From Akkermansia muciniphila (lineage in GTDB: Bacteria > Verrucomicrobiota > Verrucomicrobiia > Verrucomicrobiales > Akkermansiaceae), in contig CAMDAD010000002.1 in the NCBI GenBank assembly GCA_945888515.1, positions 124,001 through 188,000 on the forward strand: a stretch of DNA of 64,000 nucleotides. The letters run 5' to 3'. This document shows positions 50,331 through 56,974 of this stretch, piece by piece. The notes under the pieces were generated by a model that ran no database searches, was not told the DNA's origin, and was given only the letters and a program-made list of their open reading frames with translations. A program made the position numbers and the translations under genes. Every line of letters starts with the position of its first letter. The first letter of the stretch is position 1.

Positions 50331-50609
50331 ATGGCCAAACAAGCAATCGGAATTATTGAAACCAAAGGCTTCATCGCTTTGATCGAAGGAGCTGACGCCG
50401 CCTTGAAATCCGCTGACATCCAAATGACCGGCTGGGACAAAATCGGCTCGGGTCTGGTGACTGGGTTTTTCACTGGCAACGTCGCCGCTGTCAAAGCAGG
50501 TCTCGATGCCGCCGCTGCTGCTGCTGCCAATGTCGGCACAGTGACTTCGGTGCAGGTGATCGCCCGTCCACACGACGACCTCAGTAAGCTGGGAAGTTGG
50601 ATCGGATAA
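50331..50609 (+). CDS. BMC-H shell protein, second of three
   Basis: The 92-residue protein has one BMC domain: AIGIIETKGFIALIEGADAALKSADI, then the pore-side strand with the standard loop DKIGSGLV, TGNVAAVKAGLDAAAAAAANVG and RPHDDLSKLGSWIG. It has an alanine-rich helix where the others have more varied residues. The pore motif KIGSG is the canonical one, in contrast to the first and third copies. The acetokinase gene follows after 85 bases. Confidence 0.96.
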   Translation: MAKQAIGIIETKGFIALIEGADAALKSADIQMTGWDKIGSGLVTGFFTGNVAAVKAGLDAAAAAAANVGTVTSVQVIARPHDDLSKLGSWIG

Positions 50610-50694
50610 TTTTATCTGTTATCAGTTATTTATTATTGGTTATGAGTCAAATCAAAAACTAGTAACCACAATAACCATGAACTAACAACCTGCC

Positions 50695-51879
50695 ATGCTC
50701 ATCCTCATCGCCAACCTCGGTTCCACTTCTTTCAAATACCGTCTCTATCGAATGGAGTCTACGGGACAGGAAGTCTTGGCGAAAGGTGGTTATGAGCGCG
50801 TGACGGATTATGCGTCTGTGATCGAGGATGCTCTTGTCACCTTGACCAAGGATGGCGTGATCGCCTCCGCGGATGAGATCGATGCGGTCGGTTTCAAAAC
50901 CGTGCTCGGCAAGGATCTCAGCGGCTGTGTGCTGGCGGATGATGCCTGCGTGAAAGCGCTGGAGGACTTCGCCGCAGTGGCCCCCGCTCACAATCCGCCG
51001 TATGCGAATGGCATCCGCCAGTTCGCCCAATCGCTGCCAAAAGCACGACTCGTCGCATTGTTCGAGACCGCGTTTTACCAATGGGTGCCGGAAGCTCGCA
51101 GCACGTATGCGTTGCCACAATCCTGGCGCGATGCGGGTATCAAGCGTTATGGCTTTCACGGCGCAAGTCACAAATTTGTCGCCGAGCGATCCGCTGAGTT
51201 GTTAGATCGCGAGGATGTTGCTGCCGGCACGGCCGCACTCTATCAGCAGGGCCCCGCCGCGATCACGGGCAAACCTCTTCGCGTTGTTTCCTGCCACCTC
51301 GGTGGCAGCAGTTCGGTCACGGGTATTCTCAACGGCGTCGCCATCGGCACCAGTATGGGATTTTCGCCGCAAAGCGGACTTCCGCAGAACAATCGCGTTG
51401 GTGACCTCGACTCAGGTGCGCTTCCCTACGCGATGAAAACGCTGGGTCTCACGCTCGAAGAAGCGGAGCGCCAACTCACGAAAGACTCGGGCTTGCTCGG
51501 TCTATCGGGTGTCAGCAATGACATCCGCGATATTAACGAAGCCAGTCAAGCAGGCCATGCGAATGCGACTCTCGCGATCGATCACCTCATCGATTCTATT
51601 CGTCACTGGGTCGGTGCTTTTGCCTGGCAAATGGGCGGGCTCGATGCCTTGGTCTTCACCGCAGGCATTGGCGAAAATGGCAAGGAACTTCGTGCCGCGG
51701 TTTGTGACGGGCTTGAAGAGTTCGGCTTGATTCTCGATGAAGAACGCAATGCGGCCTGCCGCGCGATCGAGGCAGAGTTGCAGGCGGATCACTCACGCGT
51801 CAAAGTCTTCGTTATTCCCGCAAACGAAGAACTCGTGCTCGCTCGCGAAGTCTATCGCAAAATTTCTTCTCTCTCGTAA
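50695..51879 (+). CDS. Acetate/propionate kinase-family acyl kinase with altered active-site motifs
   Basis: This 394-residue protein is an acetokinase: it starts LILIANLGSTSFKYRLY, has RYGFHGASHKFV and the nucleotide region HLGGSSSVTGI, and ends with NEELVLAREVYRKI. It would turn acyl phosphate from PduL into acid plus ATP. Several active-site motifs are changed: the family's GHRVVHGG reads GFKTVLGK (losing its Arg and His), and FDTAFH reads FETAFY, so the catalytic Asp is Glu. The following NRVGDLDSGALP keeps its Arg. Lactyl phosphate is a plausible substrate. The gene sits between two BMC-H genes. Confidence 0.85.
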   Translation: MLILIANLGSTSFKYRLYRMESTGQEVLAKGGYERVTDYASVIEDALVTLTKDGVIASADEIDAVGFKTVLGKDLSGCVLADDACVKALEDFAAVAPAHNPPYANGIRQFAQSLPKARLVALFETAFYQWVPEARSTYALPQSWRDAGIKRYGFHGASHKFVAERSAELLDREDVAAGTAALYQQGPAAITGKPLRVVSCHLGGSSSVTGILNGVAIGTSMGFSPQSGLPQNNRVGDLDSGALPYAMKTLGLTLEEAERQLTKDSGLLGLSGVSNDIRDINEASQAGHANATLAIDHLIDSIRHWVGAFAWQMGGLDALVFTAGIGENGKELRAAVCDGLEEFGLILDEERNAACRAIEAELQADHSRVKVFVIPANEELVLAREVYRKISSLS

Positions 51880-51925
51880 ATAAACTTTTTCTCAAACCAT
51901 CATCAACAACTAACGAAACACACAT

Positions 51926-52228
51926 ATGGCTAAACAAGCAGTAGGACTATTGGAAACACGCGGGCTCGCCTGCCTCGTCGTCGGCGTTGACGCGATGCTG
52001 AAATCCGCAAACATCGAACTCGCCGGTCCGATGAAACAAGTCGGCAGCGCTCTCTGCAACGCTGTCATCACGGGCGACGTCGCTGCAGTCAAAGCCGCGA
52101 TCGATACCGGAGCCGCGGCTGCCAGCAGCTGTGGTGAAGTGGTGAGCGCTCATGTCATCGCCCGTCCTGACGACGCGATTGACGGCGTTCTTCCGAAAGA
52201 CGCCGCCGCCCGCGCTCCTCGCAAGTAA
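51926..52228 (+). CDS. BMC-H shell protein, third of three, with C-terminal extension
   Basis: The 100-residue protein has one BMC domain (AVGLLETRGLACLVVGVDAMLKSANIEL, then TGDVAAVKAAIDTGAAAASSCG and HVIARPDDAI) but its pore-side loop reads KQVGSALCN, unlike the standard KIGSG, and it carries Cys residues (positions 15 and 44 and in the SSCG helix) not seen in the other copies. A tail of about 15 residues, basic at the end (DGVLPKDAAARAPRK), extends past the domain. It begins 47 bases after the acetokinase gene. The unusual pore may set a different permeability. Confidence 0.95.
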   Translation: MAKQAVGLLETRGLACLVVGVDAMLKSANIELAGPMKQVGSALCNAVITGDVAAVKAAIDTGAAAASSCGEVVSAHVIARPDDAIDGVLPKDAAARAPRK

Positions 52229-52238
52229 CCGGTGAAGC

Positions 52239-52268
52239 CGCGCTCGCTGCGATGTCGTAGCGAGCGTG
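52239..52268 (+). promoter_or_regulatory. Intercistronic stem-loop between BMC-H and BMC-P genes
   Basis: CGCTCGCT (52241-52248) and AGCGAGCG (52259-52266) pair perfectly over 8 base pairs with a 10-base loop and can extend by a few bases. There is no T-run after it, so it is more likely an RNA-stability or processing element than a terminator. It separates the hexamer and pentamer cistrons. Confidence 0.55.
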
Positions 52269-52290
52269 CTTTCCCTAACGAAAAATTCGT

Positions 52291-52599
52291 ATGTTTCTTG
52301 CAGAAGTCATCGGCCAGGTCGTGGCAACGAAAAAAGACGAGCATCTCACGGGCCGCAAGCTCCTGATTCTCCGTCCCAAACTCGTTGACGAAAAGGACAA
52401 TAAACAATTCAAGAACGGTCAGAATACGGTCGTAGCAATCGACACCGTTGGTGCCGGGGTAGGGGAGTTGGTATTGTTCTGTCAGGGCAGCAGCGCCCGT
52501 CAAGCCGGCGACCTCAAGCCCGTCCCTGTCGATGCCGCCGTCGTCGCCATCGTTGACCGCGTGGAGGTGCTGGGGACTACGGTATATAAAAATCAATGA
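52291..52599 (+). CDS. BMC-P shell protein, EutN/CcmL type, first of three
   Basis: The 102-residue protein is a pentamer-forming vertex protein of the EutN/CcmL family. It begins MFLAEVIGQVVATKKDEHLTGRKLLILRP and has AIDTVGAGVGELVLFCQGSSARQ, the conserved GAG..E.V....G(S)S.R strand-loop, and ends VPVDAAVVAIVDRVE. It caps the corners of the shell. It is the first gene after the hairpin, 62 bases after the third BMC-H gene. Confidence 0.95.
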   Translation: MFLAEVIGQVVATKKDEHLTGRKLLILRPKLVDEKDNKQFKNGQNTVVAIDTVGAGVGELVLFCQGSSARQAGDLKPVPVDAAVVAIVDRVEVLGTTVYKNQ

Positions 52600-52620
52600 T
52601 CAGACCGATGCGTCTGATCA
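52597..52620 (+). promoter_or_regulatory. Intercistronic stem-loop after the first BMC-P gene
   Basis: TGATCAGAC (52597-52605) and GTCTGATCA (52612-52620) pair over 9 base pairs with a 6-base loop, and the stem starts at the stop codon of the BMC-P gene. A smaller hairpin (GTCA/TGAC) follows. Neither has a T-run, so read-through into the dehydrogenase gene is expected. Confidence 0.55.
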
Positions 52621-52655
52621 GTCAAATCTGACGGATCACTCAAAACAAACTTCTC

Positions 52656-54116
52656 ATGACTCTCGATCAAAAACAAATCCAGTCCGTGGTGGAAAGCGTG
52701 CTTTCGCGCTTGCAGGCGGCGAATGTCACTGCGGCACCTGCCGTGAAAAAAGATGGTTGCGGCTGTGGCTGCCCCGGTGTCGATGGCGACTATGGTGTTT
52801 TCACATGCGTGGACAAAGCCGCTGATGCCGCTCATCACGCTCACCTGAAATTGAAAAAAGCTGGCATCGGCGCGCGGGCCAAGGTGATCGAAATCGTCAA
52901 AACGCTCGCTGTGGCGAATGCCGAGCCATGGGGCAAGTTTGAGATGGAAGAGACCAAGATCGGTCGCGTCGATCACAAGATAGGCAAGTTGCTGATCACG
53001 AAAAATGTTCCGGGTGTCGAATACCTGCGCCCCGATGCAATGAGCGGTGATGGCGGCATCATGATGGAAGAGTTTGCCCCCTTCGGAGTCATCGGTGCCA
53101 TCCTTCCCGTCACGCACTCGGTGCCGACACTCACGGGTAATGTCATCAGCATGGTTGCCGCGGGCAATGCGATTGTTTTCAATCCGCATCCTGGTGGTGC
53201 TCGCAGTGCTGCGATGGCCGTGCGAGAGTACAACAAAGCGATTGAACGCGAACTGGGTATCTCGAATCTCATCACCTGCATTGAGCAGCCGACGCTTGAG
53301 TCGTTCAATCTCATCTGCAAAAACGAACAGATTCCCTTGCTTGCCATCACCGGCGGTCCTGCCGTCGTGAGTGCGGCGATGAAATCTGGTAAGCGCTCCA
53401 TTTGCGCGGGACCAGGCAATCCTACGGTTGTCGTCGATGACTCCGCCGATCTCGCCAGAGCCGCGCGCAGCATCATCGAGGGCGGTGGCTTTGACAACAA
53501 TCTCTTATGCATCGGCGAAAAAGCCGTGTTTGTTGTCGGTTCGGTGTTCAATCGCTTTATGGAGGAATTGGAAAAAGCCGGAGCCGCGCGACTCAATGCA
53601 GCGCAAATCGACTCCCTAACGAAAGCTGCCTTCACCTACAAAGAAACCGATGGCGGCTGCTCACATGCAGCGGTGAATCGCGATCTGATCGGTGCCGATC
53701 CCGCCGTACTCGCCCGTCATGCCGGTGCGAGTGTTTCTAGCAGTGCGCCGATTTTGTTTGGCGAAACTAACGCTGATCACCCCTTTGTGCAAGAAGAGCA
53801 AATGATGCCGATGATCCCCATCGTCGCTTGCCCCGATTTCGCCACGGCTGTGAAACACGCCAAACAAGCCGAGCACAACTACCGCCACTCCGCAATGATC
53901 CATACCCGCAACGTCGACAACATGACGGCGATGGCGAAAGAAATGGACACTACGATTTTTGTGAAAAACGGTCCCAGCACCGCCGGTCTCGGTCTCGGTG
54001 GCGAGGGCTACCTGTCCTACTCCATCGCTACTACCACGGGCGAAGGCATCACCACTCCGAAAACCTTCACCCGCGTCCGCCGCTGCGTGCTCGTGGACAA
54101 CCTTCACATCATCTAA
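52656..54116 (+). CDS. CoA-acylating aldehyde dehydrogenase of the BMC
   Basis: The 486-residue enzyme is of the PduP/EutE type and would oxidise lactaldehyde to lactyl-CoA with NAD+ and CoA. It has an N-terminal encapsulation peptide (about 4-21, [18 protein letters not shown]), then a linker with the unusual run CGCGC (35-39), and the dehydrogenase core: the nucleotide-binding [14 protein letters not shown], and the catalytic Cys285 in [12 protein letters not shown]. The C-terminal end ([21 protein letters not shown]) is typical of BMC dehydrogenases. In PV-type BMCs the natural aldehyde is lactaldehyde from fucose or rhamnose. Confidence 0.92.
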   Translation: MTLDQKQIQSVVESVLSRLQAANVTAAPAVKKDGCGCGCPGVDGDYGVFTCVDKAADAAHHAHLKLKKAGIGARAKVIEIVKTLAVANAEPWGKFEMEETKIGRVDHKIGKLLITKNVPGVEYLRPDAMSGDGGIMMEEFAPFGVIGAILPVTHSVPTLTGNVISMVAAGNAIVFNPHPGGARSAAMAVREYNKAIERELGISNLITCIEQPTLESFNLICKNEQIPLLAITGGPAVVSAAMKSGKRSICAGPGNPTVVVDDSADLARAARSIIEGGGFDNNLLCIGEKAVFVVGSVFNRFMEELEKAGAARLNAAQIDSLTKAAFTYKETDGGCSHAAVNRDLIGADPAVLARHAGASVSSSAPILFGETNADHPFVQEEQMMPMIPIVACPDFATAVKHAKQAEHNYRHSAMIHTRNVDNMTAMAKEMDTTIFVKNGPSTAGLGLGGEGYLSYSIATTTGEGITTPKTFTRVRRCVLVDNLHII

Positions 54117-54130
54117 CAACTGCACCGTTC

Positions 54131-54406
54131 ATGCTCGTCTGTCGTATCGTAGGCAATGCCGTTGCCACCCACTGCCACCGCTCGCTCAGCGGGAAAAAGC
54201 TGTTGCTCTGCCAGCAGCTCGGCGATGAGGATACGATGATCGGCGCGCCGTTCGTTGCGATTGATCTCTTCGGTGCCGGTCTGCACGAGCGGGTGCTCGT
54301 GAGCACAGACGGCCTCGGTGCCCGTCACCTCGTCGATGACGATTCCTCGCCGATCCGCATGTTTGTGCAAGGCATCATTGATGAGAAACAACAAGCAGCG
54401 ATATGA
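54131..54406 (+). CDS. BMC-P shell protein, second of three
   Basis: The 91-residue protein (MLVCRIVGNAVATHCHRSLSGKKLLLCQQLG...) has the EutN/CcmL fold: FVAIDLFGAGLHERVLVSTDGLGARHLV and an end PIRMFVQGIIDE. It is Cys/His-richer than the other pentamer proteins (VATHCHRS). The ATG at 54131 is used, 15 bases after the dehydrogenase stop. Its stop overlaps the third pentamer gene as ATGA. Confidence 0.93.
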   Translation: MLVCRIVGNAVATHCHRSLSGKKLLLCQQLGDEDTMIGAPFVAIDLFGAGLHERVLVSTDGLGARHLVDDDSSPIRMFVQGIIDEKQQAAI

Positions 54407-54711
54407 GAATCGGACAAGTCATCGGCAAAACCGTCATGAGCGTGCAAGATGCCGCGCTCAAGGGCGGGCGCTGGCTGATTGTTAGCCCACTGGATGCCTC
54501 GCAGTTTTCCGAAGCTTGTGCGAAAAAACAAAAGATCTCCTCTCAGTCCTCGCTGATCGTTTACGATAACCTCGGTGCCGGAGAAGGCGATATCATCGGC
54601 TTCAGCGAGGGAGCTGAGGCCACCGCGCCTTTTCCTGAACCGATCCCCATCGATGCCCTGTGCATCGCGATTTTCGACTCCATCGACTACACACCCTATC
54701 TCGCAGTCTAA
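54403..54711 (+). CDS. BMC-P shell protein, third of three
   Basis: The 102-residue protein (MRIGQVIGKTVMSVQDAALKGGRWLIVSP...) is the third vertex protein. It has the conserved LIVYDNLGAGEGDIIGFSEGAEAT segment and ends IPIDALCIAIFDSIDY. It starts within the ATGA overlap of the second BMC-P gene. Three BMC-P genes match the number reported for the PV-type BMC, where different vertex proteins may occupy different sites. Confidence 0.93.
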   Translation: MRIGQVIGKTVMSVQDAALKGGRWLIVSPLDASQFSEACAKKQKISSQSSLIVYDNLGAGEGDIIGFSEGAEATAPFPEPIPIDALCIAIFDSIDYTPYLAV

Positions 54712-54734
54712 TCATTTTACCCTAACAACATTTT

Positions 54735-55793
54735 ATGAAAAAAGTCATCACCGCCGCCGACGCCGAAGCCATGATCCGCAGTGGCAATATCACCATTCCT
54801 GCCGGAGCCGTTGTCACGCCCGCCGCGAAAGATGTGTTTGGCAGCGCCAACAAATCGTATGGTGTGAGTGCCGCCGCGCCGAAAAAAGTGGAGCCGATTC
54901 TGCCCGACTACGAATACCACTGGACACCGGGCAAGGACCCGAAAACACCCGCCGAGATCGATGCCTTTTTCCATTCTCCCGCCATCACCAAACTCAAAGA
55001 GCGCATGGTCGAGATCGGCCAACGCATGTGGGCTCGTGAATACACCGATGGCAACGGCGGTAACCTGACGATCCGCGTGGGGGATAACCTCGTGCTCTGC
55101 ACCCCGACTCTCGTCTCGAAAGGCTTCATGACAGTCGAGCAAATGGGCCTTGTCGATCTGGAAGGCAATCAGCTCGCCGGAACATTCAAGCGCACCTCCG
55201 AGTGCATGACGCACCTCGCGATCATGAAGCGCCAGCCCAAAGCGAAAGCCTGCTGCCACGCCCACCCACCACACGGGACTGCCTTCGCCGTCGCAGGTGT
55301 GCAGCCACCGACCTGCATGATTCCTGAGGCCGAAGTGTTCCTTGGTCAAATCGGCATGGCGGAATACCGCACGCCCGGTACTCCCGCGAATGCGGAAGTC
55401 GTGGGCAATGCCGCCGTCGATCACATGGCCGTGCTAATGGTCAATCACGGCGTCATCACCTGGGGCAAAGACATTGAGGATGCTTACTGGAAAATGGAGA
55501 ACGTCGAGTCGTATTGCAAGACCGTCTGGGTTGCCTCGCAACTCAACGGCGGCAATCTGCTCACCATCACCGGTGGCCAAGCGAAAGAACTCATTGCCCT
55601 GCGCAAGATGCTCGGCATGGACGACAAGCGCGCCAACTGGAAAGAGTGCGAACTCTGCGACAACGCCGAGTTCCGCCCCGGCACCGTCTGCAACATCGGA
55701 GGCCCGGCAGCATCGTCAGGCACCGCCAGCAATGCCGACGCCGAAGCCCTGGTCAAAGCCATTACCGACCAAATCATGGCGGGCTTGAAGTAA
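54735..55793 (+). CDS. BMC class II aldolase for fuculose/rhamnulose phosphate
   Basis: The 352-residue protein would cleave L-fuculose- or L-rhamnulose-1-phosphate to DHAP and lactaldehyde. The class II (AraD/FucA) core has the catalytic-acid segment TSECMTHLAI (Glu156), the zinc His pair CHAHPPHG (175, 177) and the third His in LMVNHGV (238). An N-terminal segment of about 35 residues (ITAADAEAMIRSGN...IPAGAVVTPAAKDVFG) resembles the start of EutQ-type proteins. The C-terminus (about 334-352, ADAEALVKAITDQIMAGLK) is an amphipathic encapsulation helix after a Ser/Gly linker. Cys305, Cys308 and Cys319 form a Cys cluster before it. It ends the operon. Confidence 0.9.
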   Translation: MKKVITAADAEAMIRSGNITIPAGAVVTPAAKDVFGSANKSYGVSAAAPKKVEPILPDYEYHWTPGKDPKTPAEIDAFFHSPAITKLKERMVEIGQRMWAREYTDGNGGNLTIRVGDNLVLCTPTLVSKGFMTVEQMGLVDLEGNQLAGTFKRTSECMTHLAIMKRQPKAKACCHAHPPHGTAFAVAGVQPPTCMIPEAEVFLGQIGMAEYRTPGTPANAEVVGNAAVDHMAVLMVNHGVITWGKDIEDAYWKMENVESYCKTVWVASQLNGGNLLTITGGQAKELIALRKMLGMDDKRANWKECELCDNAEFRPGTVCNIGGPAASSGTASNADAEALVKAITDQIMAGLK

Positions 55794-55799
55794 CCGTGG

Positions 55800-55818
55800 C
55801 GGCGGATTCCATCCGCCA
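55800..55818. promoter_or_regulatory. Stem-loop after the BMC operon
   Basis: GGCGGA (55801-55806) and TCCGCC (55812-55817) form a short G+C-rich hairpin 8 bases after the aldolase stop. There is no T-run, and the sequence looks like a repetitive extragenic element. It may mark the end of the operon and protect its 3' end. Confidence 0.4.
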
Positions 55819-55829
55819 AGCCCAATGGA

Positions 55830-56741
55830 TCAAGCATCGTTAAAATAATCAGAGTCGATTTTCTTTACCTCATAGTGGGAGGCTGTGGCGACTCCCACAT
55901 TGTGATCAAACATTAATTTAGAGAGTTGCTGCCCATCGATCAAAATGATTTTCGTTTCGATGCGTGCCGCGAAATCTTTTGCTTCTGCTGTGAAGGATGA
56001 GGTGGTGATGAAAATGCCTTTCTTGGCTCGCTGACCTTGCAGCGCTCCCGCGAATTTCTGGATCTCTGGTCGTCCTACGGTTCCCTCCCAGCGCTTTGCT
56101 TGCAAATAAATGATGTCGAGTCCGAGAGGATCTTCATTGATGATGCCATCGATTCCCTCATCACCACTGCGACCAAGAGCCTTGCCCGCGTCCTTGCGAC
56201 TGCCTCCGTAGCCCATGCGAACGACAAGATCCACTACGACGCGTTCAAGAAAATCCGGAGGGCTAGCCATGATCTGCGACAATAAATCGTTCTCGATTTG
56301 CCGCCTGACTTGGAGGTAAGCGTTTTCAAGAATTTCCTCAGGCGTTTGTGAATTTTCAACTTCTTCGATTTGCGGCGTGGGCACTTCCTCATCTTTGCGC
56401 CGGTTGCGAAATTCACGATACTCTTCATAGTCTTGCAACACACGCAAGTCGATGCGTTCGGGATTTTCCAGCAGTAATTGTTGTCCGCGCGGAGTAATCT
56501 GGGAAATGGCCCGGCGAGGTGCGCAGAGCAAGCCTGCCTGAATGATATGAGACTTGGCCCATCCAATGCGATTATCAAATAAACGCGCTCCACCGCTCGG
56601 AAGCATCTCGCGGCGTTCCTCCTCCGTTAGGTAGAATTGCTCGGCGAGTTGCGCCACAAGATCGCGATTCAGATGCTCTTTGCCATCGGCATGGGCGAGG
56701 AGCAGAGGACGCATCAGGGATTGGAAATCGGGGATAGCCAT
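55830..56741 (-). CDS. mrr: Mrr-type restriction endonuclease
   Basis: Mrr cuts DNA carrying foreign methylation. The 303-residue product has the Mrr layout: an N-terminal winged-helix domain (about 1-90, with LTEEERREMLPSGG and IGWAKSHIIQAGLL), a charged linker, and the Mrr_cat nuclease domain (about 160-290) with the active-site run GDEGIDGIINED...IIYLQAKRW (D...Q.K motif). Length equals that of E. coli Mrr (304). The ATG at 56741 fits the family start; a longer frame adds 7 residues. It is convergent with the BMC aldolase across a small hairpin. Confidence 0.92.
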   Translation of the reverse strand: MAIPDFQSLMRPLLLAHADGKEHLNRDLVAQLAEQFYLTEEERREMLPSGGARLFDNRIGWAKSHIIQAGLLCAPRRAISQITPRGQQLLLENPERIDLRVLQDYEEYREFRNRRKDEEVPTPQIEEVENSQTPEEILENAYLQVRRQIENDLLSQIMASPPDFLERVVVDLVVRMGYGGSRKDAGKALGRSGDEGIDGIINEDPLGLDIIYLQAKRWEGTVGRPEIQKFAGALQGQRAKKGIFITTSSFTAEAKDFAARIETKIILIDGQQLSKLMFDHNVGVATASHYEVKKIDSDYFNDA

Positions 56742-56806
56742 AGGTCGTGAATTTCTAACCAACGCTGACAGTTACAGTCGATTCTGCAAGCAGTATTTGG
56801 AGCGCC

Positions 56807-56898
56807 ATGCCCCGCTGTGCGGGTTGGCTAATGATTTTTTTGGGGGGAATTATACCCGGGCTAGCGTCGAAGCACCGCAATCCCGCTCAGCGGGGCAT
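56807..56898. repeat. Inverted repeat arms in the gap between mrr and selO
   Basis: ATGCCCCGCTG (56807-56817) and CAGCGGGGCAT (56888-56898) are 11-base inverted arms about 70 bases apart, with a poly-T/G stretch (56837-56846) between. No coding region is seen in 56742-56974. The block could be a structured RNA or a remnant of a small mobile element. Confidence 0.35.
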
Positions 56899-56974
56899 TC
56901 ATAGGCAACGATGTTGCCTTAGCTAGGCTGCCATCTCAAAAACTTCTAAGGATGGAATCTTGCCTCATCCGAAC

